64,000 nt of DNA from Nonomuraea solani (GCF_900108335.1 NZ_FNVT01000010.1:248001-312000); one strand, 5' to 3'. Shown: positions 23,894-33,054, counted from the stretch's first letter. The notes: a model not told the origin generated them from the letters alone. Numbers and translations: made by a program.

Positions 23894-25294
23894 ATGCAGG
23901 GATCACCGCGACTGGAGCTGAGGTCGCGTGACGTCGGCGGCCATCAGCCGCGGACCGTGGCGGGGGTGGACGCACCGCGCGGCCTCGACGAGGTACGCGC
24001 ACTCGTACGGCAGGCCATGGCGGCCGGGCTCCGCCTGTACCCGATCAGCACCGGCAGGAACTGGGGCATGGGCTCGGCCATGCCGGTCACGGACGACAAC
24101 CTGGTCGTCGACCTCAGTGGCATGAACCGGGTACGCAGCCTCGACCTCGACGACGGCTTCGCGGTCATCGAGCCGGGAGTGACCCAGCGGCAACTGGCCG
24201 CCGTCCTGCGCGACACGCCGTGGATGCTCAACGTCACGGCCTCGTGTGCCGACACCTCCGTGGTCGGCAACGCGCTCGACCGCGGCGACGGCTGCATCCG
24301 CTCCCGCGTCCACGACGTGGCCGGGATCGAGGCCGTGCTGGCCGACGGCAGCGTCGTCACCACCGGCGGGCTGGACCCGGCGGGGCGCTACCACGGCCGG
24401 GTCGCCGGGCCCGACCTGACGCCCGCCTTCATCCAGCACAACCTGGGCATCGTCACCGCCATGGCCGTGTCGCTGGTGCCGCGCCCGCAGACCATCGGGC
24501 TCGTTCACGGCCGCATGGGCCGCGACCAGGTCGGCGCCGCGGTCGGCGCGATCACCGGATTCCTGCGCCGCGGCAACCCGGCCGACGGGCTGCTCCGCGT
24601 ACGCGAACTCTCGCTCACCCCCGCCGGCGGCGACTGGATGCTGCCCGCCGGCGTCGACCCCGGCCTGTTCACCGTCCTCGGGCCGCTCATGGGCAGTGAC
24701 GCCACCGTCGAACTGGCCGAGGAGCTGCTGCGCAAGGCGCTCATCGAAGTCGAGGGCGCCGAGGCGCTGCGCGTCGTGGACGCGGCCGAGGTGAGCCCCG
24801 ATGACCCGCTCTACCCCAGGGCGCTCATGGCGCAGGGCATCCCGACCTGCCGCGGCGTGCACAACGCGCTCGGCGTGACCTCGTGCGACCTGATCGACGA
24901 GGGCGAGATGGGCTTCCTGGCGCTGCTGCCGCTGCTCCCGATGCACGCGCGGAGGACCGAGCACCTCCTGGCCGCCCTGCGGACGGCCGTGGACGCGCAC
25001 AGCACCGCCCTCATGGTCGAGTGGAACTTCGTCGGCAAGCACCTGGCCAACGGCGTCATCCAGATCTTCTTCGAACGTGGCGCGCCCGGCGCGCCGTACC
25101 GGGCGCACCAGCTCCGCAACGACGGCAACTGCCTGCTGCGCGGGCACGGCTGCGCCATCTACCGCTCGGACATCGACCACGCCGCCGCCGACGTGTGGTC
25201 GGAGACCAGTACCGCCAGCCTGGGCATGCTGCACAGGCTCAAGACCGCGCTCGACCCGGACGGCCTGCTCTCGCCCGGCCGGTACGGCGCCTGA
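23894..25294 (+). CDS. FAD-binding oxidase of the vanillyl-alcohol-oxidase / p-cresol methylhydroxylase superfamily
   Basis: A 466-residue flavoprotein. The FAD-binding PP-loop region reads YPISTGRNWGMGSAMP (49-64), followed by VVDLSGMNRV and VIEPGVTQRQLA. The middle and C-terminal parts match the FAD-linked oxidase cap and C-terminal lobe (HRLKTALDPDGLLSPGRYG at the end). This order is that of 4-cresol methylhydroxylase and vanillyl-alcohol oxidase, which oxidise para-substituted phenols; related enzymes tailor natural products. Whether FAD is covalently bound cannot be told. GAGGAGAG lies 5 nt before the ATG at 23894, which rules out the in-frame GTG at 23882. It is followed by an exporter and a second flavoenzyme. 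Confidence 0.88.
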   Translation: MQGSPRLELRSRDVGGHQPRTVAGVDAPRGLDEVRALVRQAMAAGLRLYPISTGRNWGMGSAMPVTDDNLVVDLSGMNRVRSLDLDDGFAVIEPGVTQRQLAAVLRDTPWMLNVTASCADTSVVGNALDRGDGCIRSRVHDVAGIEAVLADGSVVTTGGLDPAGRYHGRVAGPDLTPAFIQHNLGIVTAMAVSLVPRPQTIGLVHGRMGRDQVGAAVGAITGFLRRGNPADGLLRVRELSLTPAGGDWMLPAGVDPGLFTVLGPLMGSDATVELAEELLRKALIEVEGAEALRVVDAAEVSPDDPLYPRALMAQGIPTCRGVHNALGVTSCDLIDEGEMGFLALLPLLPMHARRTEHLLAALRTAVDAHSTALMVEWNFVGKHLANGVIQIFFERGAPGAPYRAHQLRNDGNCLLRGHGCAIYRSDIDHAAADVWSETSTASLGMLHRLKTALDPDGLLSPGRYGA

Positions 25295-25305
25295 ACCACC
25301 CCGCC

Positions 25306-25325
25306 CGCACACGCCGGAGTGTGCG
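25306..25325 (+). terminator. Hairpin between the flavin oxidase and the exporter
   Basis: CGCACAC, loop GCCGGA, GTGTGCG: a 7-bp perfect stem 11 nt after the oxidase stop, in the 71-nt gap before the MFS gene. Confidence 0.5.
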
Positions 25326-25365
25326 CGCGAGGCCGACATAACGGCTCTTCCGAGGAGGGGACCAC

Positions 25366-26946
25366 GTGCGTTCGTCACCAGCGGCCGTCCGGGGGACGGG
25401 CACGGCCGGCGCGACCCGCCGTCACGCAGTGATGCTGCGACTGGTCGGCGCGGGCGTCATGTTGACGGTGATGGCCGACACCACGGCCACCACACTGGCG
25501 GTCGGAGTCCTGCGGTACACCCCCGCGGGCGCCGGCATGCCACTCGGTGACCTGGTCTGGCTGACCAGCGCGGCGTTCATCCCGATCGCGGCGCTGCTGG
25601 CCACCGCGGGCCGATGGGCCGACCTGTTCGGCCGCCGCCGGGTGCTGGCGGTCGGGCTCGTGATCTTCATCCTGGGCGGGATCGCCACCGTCACCGTCGA
25701 ACCCTGGTCGTACGTGCTGGCCGCACGGGCCGTCCAGGGCGCCGGCGCCGCCGCGATGATCCCGGCCAGCCTCGGACTGCTGCTCGGGGAGTTGCCGGAG
25801 GCGCAGCGGCGCGGTGCGATCGCGCTGTGGAGCTCCGCCTCCGGGCTGGGCTGCCTGCTCATGCAGGCGGGCGGCGGCTGGCTGGCCGCCACCGTCGGCT
25901 GGCGGGCCCTGTTCGTGCCCGACGTCGTCATCGGCGTCGCCCTCCTGATCGCCTGCACCACGCTCCCGCCCGGCAAGCGGGTCAAGGCCAAGGGCATCCC
26001 CGACGTGCTCGGCGCCTGGCTGCTGGCGGCCGGCATCGCCGTCGTCGTGCTGGCCATCTCCAAGGCCATGGCCTGGGGCACGGACGTGCTGTGGCTCGGG
26101 CTCGCGGCCCTCGCGCTGCTCGGGCTCGCGCTCGCGCAGGCCAGGCACCACCGCCTGCCCGCCATCGACCTGGCCCTGTGGCGGCGGCCCCGGTTCGTCT
26201 GGGGCTGGCTGGCCACCTGGGGCTTCGGCGCGCTGTCGTACGGGCTGCTGACCGTACAGCCCCTCTACCTGCTCCACCTCGGCTACCCCATGCTCGAAGT
26301 GGCCATGTGGCTGACCCCCACCTCCGTGGCCGTCGTCGTCACGGCCTTCCTGGCCGGGCGCGTCGTCAAACGGATCGGCGCGTACGGGCTCATCTACGCG
26401 GGCTCGCTGCTCTGCGGCGGCGCGTGCGTGCTCGTGCTCACGCAGGCAGGTCCCACCGTGTGGGGCCTGGTCGCCAGCGTCGTCGTCGGCATCGGAGTGG
26501 GCGCGCTCGCGCCCGGCACCTCCGTCGCCACCACCCTGGCCGCCCGCCCCCACCAGTACGCCTCCGCCGTCGGCGCGGCCACCATGGCCCGCATGGTCGG
26601 CGGTGCCGTCGGCGTCGCCGTCGTGTCGGTCGTGATCGACCACCCGTTCATGACCGGGCCCTCCGCGGGCCTGGCCGGAGCGCTCGCGACGTGCGTCGCC
26701 ATCTCGGTGCTCATCGGAGCACTGGCCCTCACGAAGATCACCCGGCTACGGCCGGACCCGGGTGACGTCATGATCAAGGTGCCGCGCCGGCTGCTCCTCG
26801 AGCTGCGCATGACCCTGGCCACCGTCGCGGCCGAGGCCGACGCGCTGCTGCCAGTCGAGACCCGCACACCCCCCATGGACCACATCCCGCGGCCGCGGAC
26901 GGCCGAACCCGGTCCGCTCGCAGGCACCCGCGGGCATACGCACTAG
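25366..26946 (+). CDS. MFS drug:proton antiporter, 14-TM (DHA2/EmrB-QacA type)
   Basis: A 526-residue membrane protein with about 14 hydrophobic spans, the length and layout of the DHA2 family that exports drugs and secondary metabolites. RWADLFGRRRVLAVG (about 83-97) is the MFS motif A loop, and RAVQGAGAAAMIPASLGLL is the family motif C region. The N-terminus has a short basic segment and the C-terminus a polar tail of about 50 residues. The start is GTG at 25366 with GAGGAGGGG 5 nt upstream. Placed between two flavoenzymes, it is the likely exporter or self-resistance pump for the cluster product. Confidence 0.92.
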   Translation: MRSSPAAVRGTGTAGATRRHAVMLRLVGAGVMLTVMADTTATTLAVGVLRYTPAGAGMPLGDLVWLTSAAFIPIAALLATAGRWADLFGRRRVLAVGLVIFILGGIATVTVEPWSYVLAARAVQGAGAAAMIPASLGLLLGELPEAQRRGAIALWSSASGLGCLLMQAGGGWLAATVGWRALFVPDVVIGVALLIACTTLPPGKRVKAKGIPDVLGAWLLAAGIAVVVLAISKAMAWGTDVLWLGLAALALLGLALAQARHHRLPAIDLALWRRPRFVWGWLATWGFGALSYGLLTVQPLYLLHLGYPMLEVAMWLTPTSVAVVVTAFLAGRVVKRIGAYGLIYAGSLLCGGACVLVLTQAGPTVWGLVASVVVGIGVGALAPGTSVATTLAARPHQYASAVGAATMARMVGGAVGVAVVSVVIDHPFMTGPSAGLAGALATCVAISVLIGALALTKITRLRPDPGDVMIKVPRRLLLELRMTLATVAAEADALLPVETRTPPMDHIPRPRTAEPGPLAGTRGHTH

Positions 26947-26972
26947 TTCAACCATTCGAAAGGGCTCTCGTC

Positions 26973-28112
26973 ATGGCAACCACATCGTGCGACGTAGCCA
27001 TCGTCGGCGCCGGGCTCGGCGGCTGCTTCCTGGCCTTGCTGCTGGGCCGCCGCGGGCAGAACGTCGTGGTCATCGAGCAGGGACCGTCGGTCCCGAGCGC
27101 GGGCGCCGACTTCCTCAAGCCTCCTGGGCTGCGGGTGCTCGCCCGGCACGGACTGGCGGATCTCGTCGGACGCCATGGCCTCAGGCGCGACCTCATCCGG
27201 TATTACCACGATGGCGACCCCATCCAGGACTGCCGGTTCCCCGACGGCGGCTTCCTCATCCGCCCGTACCGGGAACTGGTCGAACTCATCTACACCTCCT
27301 GCGCGATGGAGGGCGTCGAGTTCTGGTTCGACGCGAGCATCGCCGACATCGCCGTGGTGGAGCGCCAGGTGGAGGAGCTGACGCTCAGCGACGGACGGAG
27401 GCTGCGGGCCGGCGTCGTGATCGGCGCCGACGGCACCAAGTCCGCCGTACGGCAGGCGCTCGGCATCGAACAGCGCACGATGCCGTACGAGCGGCTGCTG
27501 ATGCGGGTGGCCACCGTCCCGCTGAGCGCCAGCGTCGCCCAGCTCAACCGGCTGTACTTCAGCTCGGAGGGCTGGCTCACCTACCTCTATCCGCTCAACA
27601 GGGACCAGGCCAGGGTGTTCGTGGGCTTACCCCCGGAGGACGACAAGGAGATCTTCCAGGACGGCATCCCCGCCCTGCTCGACGAGCTGAAGAAGTTCGT
27701 CACCGAGAGCTCCGACGCCTTCAACGCGCTGCAGCCCGCCACCTGGCAGCGGATCAAGGTCTCCGCGATGCGCGTGGACGCCTACCACCAGGGCAACGCG
27801 GCGCTGCTGGGCTCGGCCGCGTTCGCCTGCCACCCCATGACGGGGATGGGCATGAGCTACACGCTGCACGACGCCGAGATCCTGGCCGACGTCATCTGCG
27901 CGGCCGGGGACGACCGCGACCTGCTCGACCGGCTGCTCTCGGCCCGCTACGAGCCCCGCAGGGAGGTGCACCGGCAGCTCATCGACTACGGCGACGCCCT
28001 GGCCGCGAGCTTCAGGAACCGGACGGCCTACCTCGCGGCCTTCCGCCCCGAACTGCACGTGCACGGCGTGACCGCGGCCCCCGAGCCCATGCCGGCCCTC
28101 CAGCCGACCTGA
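26973..28112 (+). CDS. FAD-dependent monooxygenase (aromatic hydroxylase-like)
   Basis: A 379-residue class A flavin monooxygenase. The dinucleotide motif VAIVGAGLGGCFLALLLGRRG lies near the N-terminus (residues 8-28), VVIGADGTKSAVR is the DG motif in the middle, and GSAAFACHPMTGMGMSYTLHDAEIL contains the second FAD motif with the usual GxG loop. Such enzymes add one oxygen to aromatic rings or perform epoxidation using NAD(P)H. GAAAGGG precedes the ATG. Only 26 nt separate it from the exporter, so they are cotranscribed. Paired with the VAO-type oxidase it suggests oxidative tailoring of an aromatic or polyene scaffold made elsewhere. Confidence 0.9.
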   Translation: MATTSCDVAIVGAGLGGCFLALLLGRRGQNVVVIEQGPSVPSAGADFLKPPGLRVLARHGLADLVGRHGLRRDLIRYYHDGDPIQDCRFPDGGFLIRPYRELVELIYTSCAMEGVEFWFDASIADIAVVERQVEELTLSDGRRLRAGVVIGADGTKSAVRQALGIEQRTMPYERLLMRVATVPLSASVAQLNRLYFSSEGWLTYLYPLNRDQARVFVGLPPEDDKEIFQDGIPALLDELKKFVTESSDAFNALQPATWQRIKVSAMRVDAYHQGNAALLGSAAFACHPMTGMGMSYTLHDAEILADVICAAGDDRDLLDRLLSARYEPRREVHRQLIDYGDALAASFRNRTAYLAAFRPELHVHGVTAAPEPMPALQPT

Positions 28113-28337
28113 GCTGGCGCCCCCGCCGCCTGCCGTTCCCCATCAGGTGAGGTCGTCCACTGCCACGCTGAGTGCGCTGGGCCGGTCCGATCCCCAGGCG
28201 GCGGGAGCGCCGTACGCGCTCCCCATGGTAGGGCCTGCACTACCGGAAAACCGGGTGACAGCGGGGGTCCGCCCGCACCCGTTCTCTCGCGATGCTGATG
28301 ACTGATCACGTACGTCGCCTCGGCATCGGAGGGCACT
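28113..28337. other. Gap of 225 nt before the desaturase gene
   Basis: No gene is supported. An inverted pair CCGG-AAAA-CCGG is seen near 28240-28252. No clear -10 or -35 box is visible. The gap may separate the desaturase from the preceding operon. Confidence 0.4.
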
Positions 28338-29369
28338 TTGACGGTGATGGACACGCCTCGCACGGGGGCACGGGGGAGCGACTTCGCGAAACTGTCGCGC
28401 CGCATCGCCCAGGCGGGCCTGCTGGACAAGCGGCCCGGCTACTACGCGGTCAGGATCGGGCTGGTGGCCGGGCTGTTCGCGGGAAGCTGGGCGGTGTTCG
28501 CCGCGATCGGCGACTCCTGGTGGCAACTACCCATCGCGGCGCTGCTGGCGGTGGCGTTCGCGCAGGTCACCCTGCTGGCCCACGACCTGGCGCACGGGCA
28601 GATCTCCCGCTCGCGGCGGACCAGCAGAATCGCCGGGCTGGTGGCCGGCAACCTGGCCGTCGGCCTCAGCTACGGCTGGTGGATGGACAAGCACACGCGC
28701 CACCACGCCAACCCCAACCACGAGGACCACGACCCCGACGTCTCGCCCGACATCCTCGTCTGGTCGGAGAAGCAGGCCGGGCACAGCCGCGGCATCGCCC
28801 GGTTCATCGGCCGGCGGCAGGCGTTCCTGTTCTTCCCGCTGCTCACCCTTGAGGGGATCAACCTGAAGGTGTCGAGCTTCCGCGCGCTGCGCCGGCCGTC
28901 GCTCAAGGGCAGAGGGCTCGAAGGGGCGCTGCTGTCGGCGCACGTCCTGGCGTACCTGGGCGCGGTGTTCCTCGTGCTCCCGCTGCCCAAGGCCCTGCTG
29001 TTCCTCGTCGTCCACCAGGCGTGCTACGGCGTCTACCTCGGGTGCACGTTCGCGCCCAACCACAAGGGCATGCCGGTGCTCACCGCCGAGGACGAGCTGG
29101 ACTACCTCCGCCGCCAGGTGCTCACCTCGCGGAACGTCCGCGGCGGGCGCCTGATCAACACCGCGCTCGGCGGCCTCAACTTCCAGATCGAGCACCACCT
29201 GTTCCCGAACATGCCGACCGCGAACCTGCGCAAGGCACAGCCCATCGTGCGCGAATACTGCGAGTCGCTCGGCGTCGCCTACGTCGAGTGCGGCCTGATC
29301 GAGTCATGGCGCCAGGCGCTGCGCCACCTGCACGAGGTGGGCAGGCCGCTGCGCGAGGTCAGGACGTGA
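28338..29369 (+). CDS. Membrane fatty-acyl desaturase (delta-6/acyl-CoA desaturase type)
   Basis: A 343-residue di-iron membrane desaturase. The three histidine boxes are intact: HDLAH (82-86), HTRHH (119-123) and QIEHHLFP near residue 275, the last in the front-end type with Gln. Four hydrophobic spans flank them. Such enzymes introduce a double bond into an acyl chain using a reductase. Start choice is open: GGAGGG is 4 nt before a TTG at 28338, 10 nt before a GTG at 28344 and 13 nt before an ATG at 28347. It lies downstream of the flavoenzyme/exporter group on the same strand and could modify an acyl part of that product, or simply membrane lipid. Confidence 0.9.
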   Translation: MTVMDTPRTGARGSDFAKLSRRIAQAGLLDKRPGYYAVRIGLVAGLFAGSWAVFAAIGDSWWQLPIAALLAVAFAQVTLLAHDLAHGQISRSRRTSRIAGLVAGNLAVGLSYGWWMDKHTRHHANPNHEDHDPDVSPDILVWSEKQAGHSRGIARFIGRRQAFLFFPLLTLEGINLKVSSFRALRRPSLKGRGLEGALLSAHVLAYLGAVFLVLPLPKALLFLVVHQACYGVYLGCTFAPNHKGMPVLTAEDELDYLRRQVLTSRNVRGGRLINTALGGLNFQIEHHLFPNMPTANLRKAQPIVREYCESLGVAYVECGLIESWRQALRHLHEVGRPLREVRT

Positions 29370-29649
29370 CGATCAGCTCCAGACCCCCGAAGTCCTCCCT
29401 GAACTGGTGACCTGCCTCGGCCAGGATGGTCCGCAGCGCGAGCTGCACCGCGGCCCGGATGGTGGCGTACTTGACCAGTTGCTCGGCCGAGGTGCCCCAG
29501 GTGACGACGACACCGCGCGTGGGGTCGTGCCAGACGCCGAGCCCTCCATCGGCCGACATCAGCGACGGCTCGATGGTGAAACCCGCGTCCGATAGCTCCT
29601 GGCGGACCTGACGTTCCAGGTCCGGGCCGGCGCTGAAGGCGGTCTCCAT
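29359..29649 (-). CDS. Small hypothetical protein
   Basis: A 96-residue protein starting METAFSAGPDLERQVRQEL and ending ELIVTS. It has an alternating strand/helix pattern (FTIEPSLMSADGGLGVWHD, VVVTWGTSAEQLVKYAT, AVQLALRTILAEAG) and no known motif. The frame continues upstream to 29868, but that part is Ala/Thr/Gly low-complexity and antisense to the next gene, so the ATG at 29649 is preferred, though no strong ribosome binding site is seen. Its stop overlaps the end of the convergent desaturase gene by 11 nt. Function unknown. Confidence 0.65.
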   Translation of the reverse strand: METAFSAGPDLERQVRQELSDAGFTIEPSLMSADGGLGVWHDPTRGVVVTWGTSAEQLVKYATIRAAVQLALRTILAEAGHQFREDFGGLELIVTS

Positions 29650-29710
29650 CGCCGTCCGCTGCCCGGGCGCTCCGGTCGTGAACCTCCGGGAACGAGCGAA
29701 CCGTGTAAGG

Positions 29711-30316
29711 ATGGCGGATGTGTCCTCCGCGCTACCCTCCGTGCCGCCTTCCGCGCCACCGTCCGCGCTGGTCGCCTCTGCGGTGCTGCGCCTGTCGCGG
29801 GCCGTCGTGTTCGCGACGGTCTGCGGAGTGGTGTCCGCGGGCGGGCACGCGCTGGCCGGCGGGGCCATGGTGCCGTTCGGGGTCTACCTGGCCGGAGTGC
29901 TGGCGGCGCTGGGGCTGGCGCACCTGATCGACGGGCGCGAGCGCGGCCTGCCCGCCGTGCTGGCGGCGACCGTGAGCACCCAGATGGTGCTGCACCAGCT
30001 CTTCGAACGGCTGGCACCGGGCGCCGGGCCCGACCCCGCGCACGGGCATCCCGCGCCCGGCATGGTGCTGGTCCACCTCACGGTGGCGGCGCTGACGGCG
30101 TGGTGGCTGCACCGGGGCGAGTGCGCGCTGTGGCTGCTGATCCGCCTGTACGGCGCGCCGCGCCCGATCATCAGGCCGCTCGCGGCCGTAACCGTCACCG
30201 ACATCGCCGGGCCGCCGTCGTGGCGGCCCATGACGGACGACGTTCCCGCGCACGCGGGCAGGGTCGTCTCCCGCACGATCAGCAGGCGAGGTCCGCCCGC
30301 CGCGCCGCGTCACTGA
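29711..30316 (+). CDS. Membrane protein upstream of CopC
   Basis: A 201-residue protein with about four hydrophobic segments (residues about 20-45, 48-70, 78-95 and 118-135) and a His-containing loop (PDPAHGHPAPG). The C-terminal 60 residues are polar, basic and Pro-rich. I do not recognise a named family, but small membrane proteins of this kind precede copC-type genes in actinomycetes, and the next gene here, 101 nt away, is CopC-like. A role in copper handling at the membrane is inference. The ATG at 29711 is preferred over an upstream start at 29678 because it leaves room for a promoter between divergent genes. Confidence 0.7.
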   Translation: MADVSSALPSVPPSAPPSALVASAVLRLSRAVVFATVCGVVSAGGHALAGGAMVPFGVYLAGVLAALGLAHLIDGRERGLPAVLAATVSTQMVLHQLFERLAPGAGPDPAHGHPAPGMVLVHLTVAALTAWWLHRGECALWLLIRLYGAPRPIIRPLAAVTVTDIAGPPSWRPMTDDVPAHAGRVVSRTISRRGPPAAPRH

Positions 30317-30417
30317 CGCTTCGCGCGCGTTCCTCTTTCCGCCTCTTTCGCCTCGCCCGCGTCCGGACACCGGCGCCACGGGCCCGGTCGTCCGGAAGAT
30401 CATTCTGGAGACCCATC

Positions 30418-30990
30418 ATGGCATTCCTGCCGCGACCCGTCCTCGGGGCGGCGCTCGCCTGCGCCGTTTTCCTGACTTTTCCTGCTTCGCCCGCTTATGC
30501 CCACGACACGCTCAAGCGCAGCTCACCCGCCAAGGACGCCCAGGTCTCCTCGCTGGAGGAGATCGAGCTCGAATACACCGCGAGCGTGAAGTTCCCGTTC
30601 GTCGTGCTGCACGACGCGGCCGGCAACGAGGTCGGGCTGAGCAGGCCGCGGCTCTCCGGGCCCACGGTGACCGCCGAGGTCACGGGGCCGATCGCGCCGG
30701 GCGCCTACACGATCGCCTGGCGGGTCGTCTCCTCCGACGGCCATCCCATCGAGGGCGAGATCCCGTTCCGCGTGAAAGGATCACGTTCTCCAGCGGCATC
30801 GGCATCGTCGGTGCCGTCCACTGAGCCGTCGGCCGTAGAGTTCACGGCGACCGCCGTCCCGCCCGCCGCGCCGGCGGGGGTGCCGGTCTGGATCTGGGGC
30901 GGGCTGGCGGGGCTTGTCGTGGTGGGCGCGGTCGTCGCGATCAGGACCTCGCGCCGTGCTCCGGATCGGGAGGACGCGGATGCGGATTGA
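30418..30990 (+). CDS. CopC-domain copper-binding protein with C-terminal membrane anchor
   Basis: A 190-residue exported protein. The signal peptide ends at SPAYAHDTL, so the mature protein starts with His, the N-terminal copper ligand typical of CopC proteins. The CopC fold follows (LKRSSPAKDAQVSSLEEIEL to VVSSDGHPIEGEIPFRV), with the second conserved copper-site region SSDGHP. After a Ser/Pro/Thr linker, VPVWIWGGLAGLVVVGAVVAI is a single membrane span with a short basic tail inside. It thus displays a copper-binding domain outside the cell. The ATG has TGGAG about 8 nt upstream. The gene overlaps the next by 11 nt. Confidence 0.92.
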   Translation: MAFLPRPVLGAALACAVFLTFPASPAYAHDTLKRSSPAKDAQVSSLEEIELEYTASVKFPFVVLHDAAGNEVGLSRPRLSGPTVTAEVTGPIAPGAYTIAWRVVSSDGHPIEGEIPFRVKGSRSPAASASSVPSTEPSAVEFTATAVPPAAPAGVPVWIWGGLAGLVVVGAVVAIRTSRRAPDREDADAD

Positions 30991-31969
30991 GCAGGCCAGG
31001 CGGATCGCCCGGCAGTGGGTGCTGGAGGAGGGCGCCGCGCTGCCCGGGTTCGGCGGGGCGTTCCTGACCGGCTCGGCGCTGTGGGACGACCCGCGCGCCG
31101 AGCTGGCCCCGGCCTCCGACGTGGACGTCATGCTGGTCGCCGAACCGGCCGTGCGGCTCGGGAAGTTCGCCTACCGGGGGGTGATCCTGGAGGTCTCCTC
31201 GATCCCCGGGCTCGGATCCCCGCACGAGGTGCTGAGCGACTACCACCTGGCCGGCAGCCTCCACCTGCCCGGCGTGCTCGCCGACCCGTCCGGGCGGCTG
31301 GCCGAGCTGCAGCGCGTGGTGGCCCGCGACTTCGCCGAACGGCCGTGGGTCCTGGCACGCTGCACCAACGCCATGGACCGGGTACGCGGCTGGATCAACG
31401 GCATGGACGAATCCGCGCCGCTGCCCGACCAGGTCGCTGCCTGGCTGTTCGGCACCGGGGTGACCACGCACGTGCTGCTGGTCGCCGCGCTGCGCAACCC
31501 GACCGTCCGCCGCCGGTACGCGGCCGTCCGCGACCTGCTCGCCGAACACGGCCGCGCGTCCTACCACGAGAGCCTGCTCGACCTGCTCGGCTGCGCCGGC
31601 CTGGCCGCCGCTCGGGTGGAGCGGCACCTGGCGGCGCTGGAGCGGGTGTTCGACGCGGCGGCGCCGGTGCACGCCCCCTCCTACCCGTTCGCCTCGGACA
31701 TCACCGAGCTGGCGCGGCCCATCGCCATCGACGGCACCCGGGAGCTCATCCGGCGGGGGCTGCATCGGGAGGCCGTGTTCTGGCTGGTGGCCACGTACGC
31801 GCGCTGCCTGGCCAAACGGGCGGCGGCGGGGGAGAGCGGGCACGAGGACGGGCTGCGCGAGCTGCTCGCGGACCTGGACGCCGAGAGCTTCGCCGACCGC
31901 CGGCACCGGGGCAACCTGGTGCTGGCGGCGCTGCCCGAGCTGTGGCAGACCGCCATGGCGCTGTGCTGA
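30980..31969 (+). CDS. Nucleotidyltransferase-domain protein
   Basis: A 329-residue protein with the polymerase-beta/kanamycin-nucleotidyltransferase signature: GSALWDDPRAELAPASDVDV, with G31-S32 and the metal-binding Asp pair D47/D49. The remaining 270 residues are helical and resemble the C-terminal half of aminoglycoside-type nucleotidyltransferases found in many actinomycetes. It could adenylylate a small molecule or a protein; the substrate is unknown. The ATG at 30980 lies within the end of the CopC gene with GGGAGG about 5 nt upstream, so the two are translationally coupled even though their functions look unrelated. Confidence 0.82.
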   Translation: MRIEQARRIARQWVLEEGAALPGFGGAFLTGSALWDDPRAELAPASDVDVMLVAEPAVRLGKFAYRGVILEVSSIPGLGSPHEVLSDYHLAGSLHLPGVLADPSGRLAELQRVVARDFAERPWVLARCTNAMDRVRGWINGMDESAPLPDQVAAWLFGTGVTTHVLLVAALRNPTVRRRYAAVRDLLAEHGRASYHESLLDLLGCAGLAAARVERHLAALERVFDAAAPVHAPSYPFASDITELARPIAIDGTRELIRRGLHREAVFWLVATYARCLAKRAAAGESGHEDGLRELLADLDAESFADRRHRGNLVLAALPELWQTAMALC

Positions 31970-31978
31970 CGTTGGATG

Positions 31979-32965
31979 TCAGCGGCCGCGCAGGCGGGGG
32001 AGGTCGTCGCCGTAGATGTCCGGGCTGCGGTCCACCTCGCCGATGAAGTCGCCGGGAAAGCCCAGCTCGAACGCCGTCGCCGACTCCAGCCGCGTCAGCG
32101 CCTCCTCGGGCAGCTCCACCTCCGACGCCCCCAGGTTGTCCTTGAGCTGCTCGGCGCTGCTCGCCCCGATGATCGGATGCACCCCGCGCCGCATCGCCCA
32201 CGCGATCGCCACCTGTGCGGCCGTGACGCCCAGCTCGCCGGCGACGTCCAGCACGGCCCGCACCACCGTACGGTCCCGTTCACCGATCGTGCCGGGTGAC
32301 ACCCGGGAGGCCGCCGCGCCCGGCTCCGCGTACCGGCCGGACAGCACGCCACGCCCGAGCACCGCCCACGCCGCCACACTGAGCCCGTACGCCCGCGCCA
32401 TCGGCAGCAGCTCCCGCTCCACGTCGCGCTGCAGCAGGCTGTAGGGCACCTGCAACCCCGCGAACGGCGTCCACCCGCGCCACTCGGCCAGCGTGTTGGC
32501 CCCGCTGACCACCCACGCGGGCGCGTCGGAGATGCCGGTGTAGAGCACCTTCCCCGCGCGGACCGCGTCGTCCATGGCCCGCATCGTCTCCTCGATCGGC
32601 GTGTTCCGGTCCCAGACGTGCACCCAGAACAGGTCGATGTAGTCGGTACGCAGCCGCCGCAGGCTCTGCTCCAGCGACAGGGTGAGGTTCTTGCGGTGGT
32701 TGCCGGCGGCGTTCAGGTCGGTGCGGTCGCGGGTGCCGGTGTACTTGGTGGCCAGGACGAAACGGTCACGGCGGCCCTGGAGGAGCTCGCCGACGACGCC
32801 CTCGCTGGGGCCGTACATGGAGGCGGTGTCCACGACGTTGCCGCCGGCGTCGGCGTACAGATCGAAGATGCGCCGCACCTCCGCCGACGGCTCGCCGTAG
32901 GTCATCGCGCCGAGGAACAAGTCGGAAACCCTGAGCCCGGTACGGCCCAGCAGGCGATATCTCAT
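31979..32965 (-). CDS. Aldo/keto reductase
   Basis: A 328-residue AKR-superfamily enzyme, NADPH-dependent and cytosolic. The catalytic tetrad is visible as D46, Y51 (VVDTASMYGPSEG), K74 (LATKYTG) and His in FWVHVWD near 115. The C-terminal GASSAEQLKDNLGASEV binds the NADPH adenosine phosphate. It resembles the YajO/PLP-reductase-like subgroup. The frame is open far upstream, but the ATG at 32965 begins the canonical MRYRLLGRTGLRVS and has GGTGGGG as ribosome binding site. It is divergent from an XRE regulator with a 102-nt gap, a common regulator-target pair. Confidence 0.92.
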   Translation of the reverse strand: MRYRLLGRTGLRVSDLFLGAMTYGEPSAEVRRIFDLYADAGGNVVDTASMYGPSEGVVGELLQGRRDRFVLATKYTGTRDRTDLNAAGNHRKNLTLSLEQSLRRLRTDYIDLFWVHVWDRNTPIEETMRAMDDAVRAGKVLYTGISDAPAWVVSGANTLAEWRGWTPFAGLQVPYSLLQRDVERELLPMARAYGLSVAAWAVLGRGVLSGRYAEPGAAASRVSPGTIGERDRTVVRAVLDVAGELGVTAAQVAIAWAMRRGVHPIIGASSAEQLKDNLGASEVELPEEALTRLESATAFELGFPGDFIGEVDRSPDIYGDDLPRLRGR

Positions 32966-33054
32966 GATCCCCACCCTGCCGGGCCGCCCGGCCGGGAGGA
33001 AGGCCGAGCGTAGACTGGCCTTGGCAGGGACACGATAGAAAACGGACTTCCCCC

